Shown here piece after piece: positions 34,471-43,231 of a DNA stretch of 64,000 nt; the stretch's first letter is position 1; every line of letters begins with the position of its first letter. The notes beneath the pieces were generated by a model. That model was not told the DNA's origin, ran no database searches, and saw only the letters and a list, made by a program, of their open reading frames with translations. The position numbers and the translations under genes are program-made. Source of the DNA: Bacteroidota bacterium. GTDB lineage: Bacteria > Bacteroidota > Bacteroidia > Bacteroidales > Dysgonomonadaceae. The stretch spans positions 29,011 through 93,010 of the forward strand of contig JAEWQF010000038.1 of NCBI GenBank assembly GCA_023399295.1, read 5' to 3'.

Positions 34471-34499
34471 GTTGTTCATTTCTATTATAATCGAGCGAT

Positions 34500-35768
34500 A
34501 TGGCTAAGCCCCCTCTTCAGCAAATAAAACAGCGTTACGGCATCATCGGAAACTCACCCGAACTTGACCGGGCTATTGACGTGGCTTTACAGGTGGCTCC
34601 CACCGATCTGTCGGTACTGATTACCGGTGAGAGCGGCACCGGGAAGGAGAACTTCCCGCAGATTGTACACCAGTATAGCCGACGCAAGCATGGACCCTAT
34701 TTCGCAATCAACTGCGGCTCGATCCCTGAGGGAACTATCGACTCGGAATTGTTTGGGCATGAGAAGGGTTCGTTTACAGGTGCTACAGGCAGCCGTATGG
34801 GTTACTTCGAGGTGGCTGATGGCGGCACCCTTTTTCTCGACGAAGTGGGTGAATTGCCTCTCTCCACCCAGGCACGACTGCTGCGTGTACTGGAAAGTGG
34901 CGAATTCATCAAAGTGGGCTCCTCAAAAGTGGAGAAAAGTGATGTGCGGGTGGTGGCTGCCACCAACATGGAGATGGTGAAGGCGGTGGAGAAAGGTAAG
35001 TTTCGAGAAGATCTCTACTACCGTCTCAACTCAGTTCCAATTCGCATACCACCGTTGCGTGACCGGAAAGAGGATATACCCCTGCTATTCCGTAAATTCA
35101 CCGGCGACTGTGCGGAAAAATACATGATGCCTCCCATCACCCTCACCGACGATGCACGCGAGCTGTTGAAAAGCTACCGCTGGCCCGGGAATGTACGGCA
35201 ATTGAAGAACATCACGGAACAGATCTCCATCATTGAACAGGAGCGGGTGATCAGCGCCGATATCCTACAAAAATACCTGCCTTTCAATGAGGTGGGCATG
35301 CTTCCCGTACCGGTTTCACAACAACATGATGCTGACCAGCGCTCTTTTTCCAATGAGCGGGAGATCTTATACCAGGTGCTCTTTGACATGAAAAAAGACA
35401 TCTCCGACCTGAAACAGGTGGTGAAAAACCTGATGGAGGATTCCACCCAACACACATCGACATACGATGCTGAAACTACCGGCATCCGTGCCTCCTCCTT
35501 AATCCGGCACGACCATGCCGACGTCTCCTTACCGGTAAAACTGGAGACGATGCCCAAAAAAATCAGTCTGGATGAGCATGAGACCAGCGACATCCAGGAA
35601 GCAACCGAATATGAAGAGAGTGCGCTCTCCATTAGTGAGGTTGAAAAAGAGATGATTGTAAAAGCACTGGAACGGCATCAGGGTAAAAGGAAGCTGGCAG
35701 CTGCCGAACTTGGCATATCAGAACGGACCCTCTACCGTAAGATTAAAGAATTCAAACTGGAAGGATGA
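34500..35768 (+). CDS. Sigma-54-type AAA+ transcriptional regulator without receiver domain
   Basis: A 422-residue enhancer-binding-protein homologue. It starts almost directly with the AAA+ domain: Walker A TGESGTGKE (42-50), GSFTGA (90-95, the sigma-54 contact loop, Ser in place of the usual Ala), Walker B LFLDEVGE (111-118), the arginine-finger region FREDLYYRLN and WPGNVRQL. A variable linker (about 270-375) and a C-terminal Fis-type helix-turn-helix (KRKLAAAELGISERTLYRKI) follow. No receiver, PAS or GAF sensor is present. Its stop codon overlaps the lptE start (ATGATGA), so it is co-translated with envelope genes. What activates it is not visible. Confidence 0.9.
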   Translation: MAKPPLQQIKQRYGIIGNSPELDRAIDVALQVAPTDLSVLITGESGTGKENFPQIVHQYSRRKHGPYFAINCGSIPEGTIDSELFGHEKGSFTGATGSRMGYFEVADGGTLFLDEVGELPLSTQARLLRVLESGEFIKVGSSKVEKSDVRVVAATNMEMVKAVEKGKFREDLYYRLNSVPIRIPPLRDRKEDIPLLFRKFTGDCAEKYMMPPITLTDDARELLKSYRWPGNVRQLKNITEQISIIEQERVISADILQKYLPFNEVGMLPVPVSQQHDADQRSFSNEREILYQVLFDMKKDISDLKQVVKNLMEDSTQHTSTYDAETTGIRASSLIRHDHADVSLPVKLETMPKKISLDEHETSDIQEATEYEESALSISEVEKEMIVKALERHQGKRKLAAAELGISERTLYRKIKEFKLEG

Positions 35769-36274
35769 TGATAAAAAAAATCCTGTTTCTACTCCTCTTG
35801 TCCCTGATGGCCAGCTCCTGTAGGATTTCCTATTCCTTCAGGACGGCCTCGATCGATTATGAGCTGACAAAATCGCTGATGATCGCTCATTTTGTAAACC
35901 AGGCGCCATTGGTCTATCCTCCCCTCGAACAACGCTTCAACGAGGAGATGAAAGATATGTTCACACGCAACACACGTCTGCAACTGGTCAACCAAAACGG
36001 TGACATGGAGATTGAAGGGGAAATCGTGGGATATGAGCTCACACCCATGGCCGTACAGGAGGATGCCTTTGCCTCGGAAACCAAGCTTACAATGACTGTG
36101 CGGATGCGTTTCCGAAACAACAAAACCGATGCACCCGAGATTGAAGAGCGTATCTCAGCAAACCGCACCTTCTCCAGCAATACCATCTTTGACAGTGTAC
36201 AGGATCAGCTGATGGGTGAGTTGATCAAGGAGATTGTGGACCAGATATTCAACGCAACAATGGCAAACTGGTGA
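35765..36274 (+). CDS. lptE: LptE-like LPS-assembly lipoprotein
   Basis: A 169-residue outer-membrane lipoprotein (signal MMIKKILFLLLLSLMASSC, Cys19, followed by RISYSF). The short beta/alpha pattern and the sequence GEIVGYELTPMAVQ followed by TMTVRMRFRN match the Bacteroidota LptE family, which plugs the LptD barrel for lipopolysaccharide insertion. Its place between the regulator and secG supports this; I believe the order regulator-LptE-TPR-SecG recurs across Bacteroidales. LptD itself is not in the window. Confidence 0.85.
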   Translation: MMIKKILFLLLLSLMASSCRISYSFRTASIDYELTKSLMIAHFVNQAPLVYPPLEQRFNEEMKDMFTRNTRLQLVNQNGDMEIEGEIVGYELTPMAVQEDAFASETKLTMTVRMRFRNNKTDAPEIEERISANRTFSSNTIFDSVQDQLMGELIKEIVDQIFNATMANW

Positions 36275-36277
36275 GAG

Positions 36278-37021
36278 ATGACAAAGGAGGAGCTCTACAG
36301 ATGGGTGGAAGATCCCGGCACTCCCGATGAGACAATGGTGCAGGAACTGGAAACAGTGCTGAAAGCTTATCCCTGTTTTCATACCGCGCAGTTGTTGTTC
36401 ACCAAGGGACTGGAACAGTACGACAATGCCCGCTTCGGGGAAGAACTGGCAAAAACGGCAGTCGTTTGCAGCGATAGGAGGCAGCTGCTTTACCTGATAC
36501 GCAGTGAACAATATGCAAAACTTCTGACCCGCTCTGTAGGGAGTGACGTCCAAACGGAAGACCGTACCGAAGCGCTACTCGATTCATATCTCAGCACACT
36601 TTCTCAGAAGGCAACGGATGAGGTCAGCTTCCCGGATGAAGAACTACAAATTGCCGGTACCGATTATTTTGCCTATCTGGCATCACTTGGAGAAGTGCAG
36701 CAACAGGAGGAGAGGGAGAGCCAGCCTTTTCAACACCAGGCGATTATCGACGCGTTCATCGAGAAAGCAGCAACTGATGATCTCTTCACACCGTCAGCAC
36801 ACACACCCGGGGAGAAGGTAGAAGATACGGGCAAAAAAGAGGATGGAGGAGAGTTTCTGACAGAGACACTTGCACGGATCTACATCAAACAACAGAAATA
36901 TGAGCAGGCACTTACAATTATTAAACGATTAAGTTTGAATTTTCCAAAAAAAAGTGTTTACTTTGCCGACCAAATTCGTTTCTTGGAATATTTGATTGCA
37001 AACGAGAAGAACAAAAAATAA
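36278..37021 (+). CDS. Hypothetical TPR-like protein of the lptE-secG operon
   Basis: A 247-residue protein without a signal peptide. The N-terminal part is helical (ETMVQELETVLKAYPCFHTA, AQLLFTKGLEQYDNARFGEE) and the C-terminus carries a recognisable TPR-like pair (LARIYIKQQKYEQALTIIKR). The middle is acidic and low in complexity. Its role is unknown; position 3 nt after lptE and 6 nt before secG suggests co-expression with envelope and secretion genes. Confidence 0.75.
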   Translation: MTKEELYRWVEDPGTPDETMVQELETVLKAYPCFHTAQLLFTKGLEQYDNARFGEELAKTAVVCSDRRQLLYLIRSEQYAKLLTRSVGSDVQTEDRTEALLDSYLSTLSQKATDEVSFPDEELQIAGTDYFAYLASLGEVQQQEERESQPFQHQAIIDAFIEKAATDDLFTPSAHTPGEKVEDTGKKEDGGEFLTETLARIYIKQQKYEQALTIIKRLSLNFPKKSVYFADQIRFLEYLIANEKNKK

Positions 37022-37027
37022 TAAGAT

Positions 37028-37396
37028 ATGTATATTTTCATCACCATCCTCATCTTGCTGGCAGCTATCCTGATGATCCTTGCCGTACTGGTACAGAAAT
37101 CAAAAGGAGGAGGCCTGGCAAGCGGATTCTCATCTTCGAACCAGATCATGGGAGTGCGTAAAACGACCGACTTTCTGGAAAAATTCACCTGGATCCTGGC
37201 AGGCTCAATGATTGTGCTGAGCATTCTGACGACCAAATTCACCACCTCACGGTCCAACACTCCCCAGTCACAGGTAGAAGTACAGCAGCCGGCTCCGCTG
37301 AACCCCGCCACAGCACCCGACGTGGCACCCGGGCTGCCCATCCCGACAGAGATGCCGGCACCGCCTACAGCGGAAGAGGAAACACCCGCAGAGTGA
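37028..37396 (+). CDS. secG: Preprotein translocase subunit SecG
   Basis: A small SecYEG component. Of 122 residues, two transmembrane helices (about 2-20 and 55-74) flank the conserved loop VQKSKGGGLASGF. The C-terminal 45 residues are a Pro/Ala/Glu-rich tail, common in Bacteroidota SecG. It is the last gene of the operon, with a terminator at 37422-37458. Confidence 0.93.
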   Translation: MYIFITILILLAAILMILAVLVQKSKGGGLASGFSSSNQIMGVRKTTDFLEKFTWILAGSMIVLSILTTKFTTSRSNTPQSQVEVQQPAPLNPATAPDVAPGLPIPTEMPAPPTAEEETPAE

Positions 37397-37421
37397 CCCT
37401 CCCGGGGGATCCATTAAGAAT

Positions 37422-37458
37422 AAAAGAAGTTGGATTGCAGTTCAACTTCTTTTTTTTG
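37422..37458 (+). terminator. Terminator of the lptE-secG operon
   Basis: AAAAGAAGTTG (37422-37432) pairs with CAACTTCTTTT (37443-37453), followed by a T-run. Confidence 0.85.
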
Positions 37459-37494
37459 GTTAAACCACCATCTGCACTTTCAGTCAACGATTGT

Positions 37495-38139
37495 ATGAGA
37501 CAACTGTTTGTTTTACTGCTTCTCCAATGGATCATCTTCAACACAGAAGCACAGGTGATTCGGTACGATACCATCCGGGTGCCGGCCCACGATGAACGCA
37601 ATATTCATGGCGCAGGAGGCCAATTCCAACAGGCTGAAACCAAACCGCTCCAGGTGAGTAACAGGGAGAGCAACGAGGAGGATGGCCCGCTATTCGACCG
37701 CAAGAAGCTTCGCTTTGGGGCCGACCTGGGGTTGTCGCTGGGCAGCAATTACACGCACCTGGGCATCGGTCCACAGGTGGGATACCAGTTCAACCCACAG
37801 CTGCTTGCGGGAGCGGGTATCAAGTACTATTACACCCGCACAGGTACAAGTTATTATGAGATCAGGAACAATCTGGTGGGTGCCAACATCTTCGGCTATC
37901 TCTATCCCACACGGTTCATCGCTCTCTTCGCACAACCGGAATTGAACTATATCCATTCACTGATGACCGACAAATCGAACGGTGACAGGAAAAAAAACAA
38001 GGGGATGGTGCCTTCCCTTGTAGTGGGTGGCGGCTTTCGTATCGGCAGATCACACATCACCCTCAACTACGACCTGGTGCAGCATGTGAACTCGCCACAC
38101 CCCACCGGATTTTACCTCGGTGTTTCAGCCTTCTTCTGA
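37495..38139 (+). CDS. Outer-membrane beta-barrel protein, hypothetical
   Basis: A 214-residue exported protein with signal peptide MRQLFVLLLLQWIIFNTEAQ. After an acidic linker, alternating hydrophobic/aromatic strands (LRFGADLGLSLGSNYTHLG, GPQVGYQFNPQLLAGAGIKY, SLVVGGGFRIGRSHITLNYD) and a C-terminal aromatic residue (FYLGVSAFF) indicate an eight-strand-like outer-membrane barrel. Function unknown. The frame extends upstream over the secG terminator to 37393, but the ATG at 37495 precedes the signal peptide. Confidence 0.78.
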   Translation: MRQLFVLLLLQWIIFNTEAQVIRYDTIRVPAHDERNIHGAGGQFQQAETKPLQVSNRESNEEDGPLFDRKKLRFGADLGLSLGSNYTHLGIGPQVGYQFNPQLLAGAGIKYYYTRTGTSYYEIRNNLVGANIFGYLYPTRFIALFAQPELNYIHSLMTDKSNGDRKKNKGMVPSLVVGGGFRIGRSHITLNYDLVQHVNSPHPTGFYLGVSAFF

Positions 38140-38155
38140 CTGGCACATCTCCCCA

Positions 38156-38449
38156 TTACCGCAACACGATATCCCGGATGACATTTATTCCGGCATACTC
38201 GTTTATCTTTTCTACCAACCCCTGCTTGTTCATCAACAACTCAGCTCGCAACACCGATGAAGAGAGCTGAATATGGAGTACGCCACGACTGAAATAGGCA
38301 CTGCGGGTATATTGTGCAACACCCTCCCCCAGTACTTCATACCAACCCTTTACTGCCCGGTGTTCGGCCAGTTTCATTTTAAGCGGACTGTTGCTGTCGA
38401 AGAAGTCCGAGAGCACCTCAGAGAGGGGTTGTGCTTTTTTCTTTTGCAT
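38156..38449 (-). CDS. DUF721 (DciA-like) protein
   Basis: A 97-residue protein of the DUF721 family, the fold of the replicative-helicase operator DciA (motifs KGWYEVLGEGVAQYT and GVLHIQLSSSVLRAELLMNK). It lies 6 nt downstream of recF, the usual Bacteroidota position. DciA loads or stimulates DnaB in bacteria lacking DnaC, so a replication role is likely. Confidence 0.85.
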   Translation of the reverse strand: MQKKKAQPLSEVLSDFFDSNSPLKMKLAEHRAVKGWYEVLGEGVAQYTRSAYFSRGVLHIQLSSSVLRAELLMNKQGLVEKINEYAGINVIRDIVLR

Positions 38450-38455
38450 GTCTGG

Positions 38456-39562
38456 CTACTCGTTGATCCATGTAATCTCGCCATCAACTACCCGATAGAT
38501 GTGTGCGTTTTTGTCGGTTCGCTCTAAAATTCGATCGAGCGATTCGCGGTTGGTGTCGGAGAGAAATATCTGACCGAATTCTGGCCCGGAGACCAGTTTG
38601 ACGATCTCCTCCACACGTGCTGCATCCAGTCTGTCGAAGATGTCATCGAGCAAGAGAATGGGCTTGGTATGACCCTGTTGCAGCAGGTAATTGAATTGTG
38701 CCAGTTTGAGAGCGACAAAGAATGTCTTGTTCTGCCCCTGCGATCCAACCTTCCTAATGGGATACCCATCCAACAGCATCTCCAGCTCATCGCGATGGAT
38801 GCCGGTGGTGGTATGCCCCATCATAAGGTCACGCTGTCTGTTGCGCTTGAGGCTCTCGTGGAAATCACTGTCGTTGAGCTGTGAATGATAGTCGAAGCTG
38901 ACATCTTCGTGCGATTGGCTGATGCGTTCGTAAAAGCGATTAAAGATGGGTGTGAAAGCATCAATAAATGCTTTTCTCTCACCATGGATGTAGTTGCCTT
39001 CAACCACCAACTGCTCTTCCCACAACTCCATCAGGTCCACATCGATTTGTCTCTCTTCCGTTTTGAGCAACACATTGCGTTGTTGAAGTGCCTTGTTGTA
39101 GCGTAAAAGGGAACGGAGATAGGTTCTGTTGAACTGAGATATGGAGATATCCATGAACTTGCGACGTGCCTCACTGATACCGACAATCAATTCGTTATCT
39201 GCCGGAGAGATCATCACAAGAGGTATCAACCCGATGTGGTCGGAGAGCCGATCATACTCTTTCTTATTGCGACGGAACTGTTTTTTCTGCCTGCGACGGA
39301 TACCGCTATAGACCTCCTCTTCCACTCCCTCCTGCGTGAGGTAACGCCCCTGCAGCATGCAGACGTCGGCATCGTGGCAAATGATCTGCGAGTCGACAGG
39401 GTTGGTGTAGCTTTTACAGAACGAGAGGTAATAGATTGCATCCAGCAGATTGGTTTTACCCATCCCGTTGTTCCCAATGAAACAGTTTATCTTGGGTGAG
39501 AACTGCAACTCAGCCTGCCTGATGTTTTTATAGTTGATTACCGAAAGTGCCTGTAGAATCAT
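38456..39562 (-). CDS. recF: DNA replication and repair protein RecF
   Basis: An SMC-like ATPase that helps load RecA at gaps. The 368 residues have Walker A IGNNGMGKTNLLDAI (near 28-42), the ABC signature-like segment RKVGSQGQNKTFFVALKLAQ and Walker B PILLLDDIFDRLD. Length is normal. It is co-transcribed with the DUF721 protein downstream. Unlike in many bacteria it is not next to dnaA or dnaN. Confidence 0.95.
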   Translation of the reverse strand: MILQALSVINYKNIRQAELQFSPKINCFIGNNGMGKTNLLDAIYYLSFCKSYTNPVDSQIICHDADVCMLQGRYLTQEGVEEEVYSGIRRRQKKQFRRNKKEYDRLSDHIGLIPLVMISPADNELIVGISEARRKFMDISISQFNRTYLRSLLRYNKALQQRNVLLKTEERQIDVDLMELWEEQLVVEGNYIHGERKAFIDAFTPIFNRFYERISQSHEDVSFDYHSQLNDSDFHESLKRNRQRDLMMGHTTTGIHRDELEMLLDGYPIRKVGSQGQNKTFFVALKLAQFNYLLQQGHTKPILLLDDIFDRLDAARVEEIVKLVSGPEFGQIFLSDTNRESLDRILERTDKNAHIYRVVDGEITWINE

Positions 39563-39634
39563 TCAATACAATCGTTTGTGTGGATCTCATCACGCTCCTG
39601 CGGGTGATTCCGGTTAGCGGGGTCTTGTTCCCTG

Positions 39635-40399
39635 TTATTCATCAGTCAGCAGCACCCGTTGCAGATCCTCGGGAGTGATATTCATCTTGAGACGACCATT
39701 GGAAGCAAAAGAGATCTTCCCCCTTTCTTCGGAGACAATGATCACCCTGGCATCGGTTTCCTGCGAGATGCCCAGTGCGGCCCGGTGTCTCAGACCCAGG
39801 TGTGACGGGATATTGGGATTCTGCGAGATGGGCAGGATGCAACCTGCAGCTTTGATTCTGTTTCCCACCACAATCATCGCACCATCGTGCAAAGGACTGT
39901 TTTTAAAAAAGATGTTTTCAACGAGGCGTGAGGAGATTTCGGCATTGACAATCTCACCGGTCTGCTCATAAAGCCCCAAATGGATCTCACCCTGAATGGC
40001 GATCAGCGCCCCGGTATTGCTTTTTGACATGTTCATGCAAGCCAGCACAATTGCGGTCAGGTGTGAGTTGTCTTTCTTTTGGCGGTCGTTCGGGAAGAAG
40101 AGCTTCGAGACGAAGTTCCATCCCCTCCTGGAACCGAGTGACATCAGAAAACGCCGTATCTCATCCTGAAAGAGAATCACCAGCAGGAAAAGTCCCACGC
40201 TGACAAACTGATCGAGGATGGAACCCAACAGCACCATGTTGAAGACACGCGACACCAGAATCCAGATCAACATGAAGACAAGAATACCGATGAACAGTGG
40301 CCTCAATCCGGAGATCTTCACCAACCGGAAAAGATAGTAGAGGAGGAAGGCCACCAGCAGGACATCGATAAAATCTTTTATTCCGAAATGTGCGAACAT
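39635..40399 (-). CDS. cdaA: Diadenylate cyclase CdaA
   Basis: Makes the second messenger cyclic-di-AMP from two ATP. The 254-residue protein has three membrane helices (about 11-24, 34-50 and 60-77) and the DAC domain with DGA (172-174 in SPLHDGAMIVVG) and RHR (204-206 in LGLRHRAALG), the two catalytic motifs. It lies 7 nt downstream of folP, an arrangement I believe is common in Bacteroidales. c-di-AMP usually controls osmolyte and potassium balance and cell-wall tension. Confidence 0.95.
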   Translation of the reverse strand: MFAHFGIKDFIDVLLVAFLLYYLFRLVKISGLRPLFIGILVFMLIWILVSRVFNMVLLGSILDQFVSVGLFLLVILFQDEIRRFLMSLGSRRGWNFVSKLFFPNDRQKKDNSHLTAIVLACMNMSKSNTGALIAIQGEIHLGLYEQTGEIVNAEISSRLVENIFFKNSPLHDGAMIVVGNRIKAAGCILPISQNPNIPSHLGLRHRAALGISQETDARVIIVSEERGKISFASNGRLKMNITPEDLQRVLLTDE

Positions 40400-40406
40400 A
40401 AGGCAG

Positions 40407-41261
40407 CTATTGAGCGGGTTGTTGATCGAATTGGTTCATCTGGCTTGTCAGCAGTACACACTCCACTGCCTCTTTGACATCGTGCACGCGGAGGATGGAT
40501 GCTCCCGAGAGCAGGGCGATGGTATTGAGCACGGTGGTACCATTGAGGCTCTCCTGGGGTGAGCTCCCCAGCAACCGGTATATCATCGATTTCCTCGAGA
40601 TGCCTACCAGTATGGGTTCATCAAAGATATGAAAATATTTAAGATTGGCCATCAGTTCATAGTTTTGAATCACCTCTTTGCTGAAACCGAATCCGGGATC
40701 AATGACCACATCATTCACCCCGAGACTGTTCAGTTGCGCCATCCGTTCTGAGAAATAGTAGAGAATATCCTGAAAGAGGTGATCGTATGTGGTATGTTGC
40801 TGCATGGTCTGCGGAGTACCTTGCATATGCATCAGGACATAGACAACATTCAATTCGGCCATCACGGGGAACATCCGCTGATCGATCTGCCCGCCCGAGA
40901 TGTCATTGATGAGCTGTACACCATGCTCCTGAACCGCCTGCTTCGCCACATCGGCATAAAAGGTATCAACTGAGAGAATGGCTTCAGGCAGCTCCCGACG
41001 AATCAGCTTCAGTGCCGGCATCAACCGTTCTGCCTCCTCCTTCGCAGTGAGCAGGGTGGAAGCAGGTGAGGTGGACTGTGCACCTACATCGATCATTGCC
41101 CCACCCTCCCCAATGATCTGGTGGCAACGCTGCAGAATCTCAGCCTCCGACTGCTTCCGGCTGCCCGAGAAGAACGAGTCAGGAGTCACATTGAGGATGC
41201 CCATCACCTTCGGGATGGAAAGATCCATCAGCTTACCGTCTATGTTGATTGTTTTCCGCAA
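40407..41261 (-). CDS. folP: Dihydropteroate synthase
   Basis: Condenses pterin pyrophosphate with p-aminobenzoate in folate synthesis. The 284-residue TIM barrel shows GILNVTPDSFFSGS (21-34), GGAMIDVGAQST (pterin site), LSVDTFYADVA, LINDISGG, VIDPGFGFSK and VGISRKSM. Residues of the sulfonamide-binding loops look ordinary. The product ends in a Gln/Asn-rich tail. The gene is preceded by a heptanucleotide repeat array (41313-41375) and followed by cdaA. Confidence 0.95.
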   Translation of the reverse strand: MRKTINIDGKLMDLSIPKVMGILNVTPDSFFSGSRKQSEAEILQRCHQIIGEGGAMIDVGAQSTSPASTLLTAKEEAERLMPALKLIRRELPEAILSVDTFYADVAKQAVQEHGVQLINDISGGQIDQRMFPVMAELNVVYVLMHMQGTPQTMQQHTTYDHLFQDILYYFSERMAQLNSLGVNDVVIDPGFGFSKEVIQNYELMANLKYFHIFDEPILVGISRKSMIYRLLGSSPQESLNGTTVLNTIALLSGASILRVHDVKEAVECVLLTSQMNQFDQQPAQ

Positions 41262-41312
41262 AATAATCTGTTTTAGTTGTCAGCTATCTGTTAGCTTTTA
41301 GTTCTTGGTTTC

Positions 41313-41375
41313 GAACCATGAACCATGAACCATGAACCATGAACCATGAACCTCGAACCATGAACCTCGAACCTA
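41313..41375. repeat. Heptanucleotide tandem repeat (GAACCAT)n
   Basis: Nine contiguous 7-nt units: five exact GAACCAT, then GAACCTC, GAACCAT, GAACCTC and GAACCTA. It fills the gap between the nadB stop and folP start, upstream of folP on the minus strand. Confidence 0.95.
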
Positions 41376-41382
41376 CTAACCT

Positions 41383-42963
41383 TTACAACACCGAATCGGG
41401 TTTCGGATCCGGATAGTCGATGGTGAAATGGAGACCGCGGCTCTCCTTACGTGCCATCGCCTGCTTGATCACCATGTACCCCACCTTGATGATGTTACGC
41501 AGTTCACATATCTCACGCGACACCACCGAGCGGTGGAAGAGATCCTCCGTTTCGCGGAACAATATGTTGAGCCGGTTCATGGCGCGGTGCAAACGCAGGT
41601 CGGAACGAACGATCCCCACATAGGTGGCCATCAGCTGTCCTACTTCCCGGTAACTCTGGGTGATCAGCACCATCTCTTCAGGTGAGCGGGTACCCTCGTC
41701 ATTCCAGACGGGGATATCCTCCCGAAGCGGGTAATTCTTATACAGAGGAAGCGAGTGGCGGGCAGATGCATCGGCAAATACCACCGCCTCGATCAGCGAG
41801 TTGGAGGCGAGCCGGTTGGCACCGTGCAAGCCTGTACAAGCGCACTCACCGTTGGCATAGAGCCGCCCGATACTGCTGCAACCGTTCAGGTCTACCTCGA
41901 TGCCACCACAGAGATAATGGGCAGCAGGCGCTACGGGTATCATCTCACGGGTGATGTCGATGCCATAGGTGAGGCATTTCTCGTAAATACCGGGGAAGTG
42001 ACTTCTTGTCTCTTCCGCATTCTTGTGTGTCACATCGAGGTAGACATGCTCTTCACCCCGTTCCTTCATCTCACTGTCGATGGCTCGGGCCACGATGTCG
42101 CGTGGTGCGAGTGAGCCGCGCTTGTCGTACTTCTGCATGAATTCTTTTCCATCAACCGTTTTCAACACGCCGCCATAACCACGCATTGCCTCGGTGATGA
42201 GGAAGGAGGGACGCGCTCCCGGATGATAGAGAGCGGTGGGGTGAAACTGCACAAACTCCATTCCTTTGATCTCCCCCTTGGCACGGGCCACCATGGCAAT
42301 GCCGTCGCCCGTAGCGACCAGTGGATTGGTGGTGGTCTGATATACGGAGCCGATGCCACCCGTCGCCATCATGGTGATACGTGAGAGGAAAGTATCAATG
42401 ACGTTTGTCTGCTGATCAAGGATATAGGCTCCATAGCATTCAATATTGGGAGTGTGCCTTGTGATCACCTGCCCCAGATGATGCTGCGTGAGTATCTCGA
42501 TGGCAAAATGATTGTCATAGACATAGATCTGTGGATGGTTCCGGATTGCATCGATCAGGCTCACCTGTATCTCTGCTCCGGTGCTGTCCTTGTGATGCAG
42601 GATCCGATTCTCGGAATGTCCTCCTTCGCGGTGTAGGTCAAAGTTACCCGTTTCATCCCGGTCAAAGTCCACCCCCCAGCTGATCAACTCCCTGATTTGT
42701 GCAGGGGCTTCCCGCACCACCTTCTCCACCACCCTGCGGTCACACAACCCACCCCCGGCATCGAGTGTATCGGCGATATGCTTTTCAAAATGATCCCAGG
42801 GGTTGGTCACTGAGGCGATGCCACCCTGCGCATAATAGGTGTTGGCATCTTCCAACGGGTTTTTTGCCACAATTGCCACACGACCCTCTTTGGCCACCTT
42901 GAGGGCATAACTCATCCCGGCAATGCCGGAACCGATCACCAGGAAATCATACCTGTGTACCAT
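41383..42963 (-). CDS. nadB: L-aspartate oxidase
   Basis: A flavoenzyme that oxidises L-aspartate to iminoaspartate, the first step of NAD synthesis; fumarate can be the electron acceptor in anaerobes. The 526 residues start with the FAD motif VIGSGIAGMSYAL (9-21). Other motifs are YYAQGGIASV, HREGGHSENRILHHKD, QFHPTALY and LYANGECACTGLHGANRLASNS, cited by GECACTG and GANRLAS. The latter distinguish NadB from fumarate reductase flavoproteins. nadA and nadC are not adjacent. A TAAATTTG -7 element is at 42989-42996 on the minus strand. Confidence 0.95.
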   Translation of the reverse strand: MVHRYDFLVIGSGIAGMSYALKVAKEGRVAIVAKNPLEDANTYYAQGGIASVTNPWDHFEKHIADTLDAGGGLCDRRVVEKVVREAPAQIRELISWGVDFDRDETGNFDLHREGGHSENRILHHKDSTGAEIQVSLIDAIRNHPQIYVYDNHFAIEILTQHHLGQVITRHTPNIECYGAYILDQQTNVIDTFLSRITMMATGGIGSVYQTTTNPLVATGDGIAMVARAKGEIKGMEFVQFHPTALYHPGARPSFLITEAMRGYGGVLKTVDGKEFMQKYDKRGSLAPRDIVARAIDSEMKERGEEHVYLDVTHKNAEETRSHFPGIYEKCLTYGIDITREMIPVAPAAHYLCGGIEVDLNGCSSIGRLYANGECACTGLHGANRLASNSLIEAVVFADASARHSLPLYKNYPLREDIPVWNDEGTRSPEEMVLITQSYREVGQLMATYVGIVRSDLRLHRAMNRLNILFRETEDLFHRSVVSREICELRNIIKVGYMVIKQAMARKESRGLHFTIDYPDPKPDSVL

Positions 42964-43231
42964 CGTATCTCAGTTAGTATTGATTGCACAAATTTAGACA
43001 ATTATTGCGGCATTTGGAACAGATTCCATATTTTTAAGGGAACCGGTCTAATTGTGTTCACACCAAGCATAAGATGCAAACAAAGTTAAATATGAGCGGT
43101 TTATTTGTCATATAATATCCTTTTACTTACTTTGTAGCGGATGAATTGGTTGCAGCCACGAAGAGCTCCTTCTTGATCGTGCCTCAAATGAATGCGTGAA
43201 AATGGACATTACGTTACTAAACAACAATACG

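Noticed and set aside
41313..41375. Possible CRISPR array
   Set aside because: Units are 7 nt and contiguous without spacers, and no cas genes are present.
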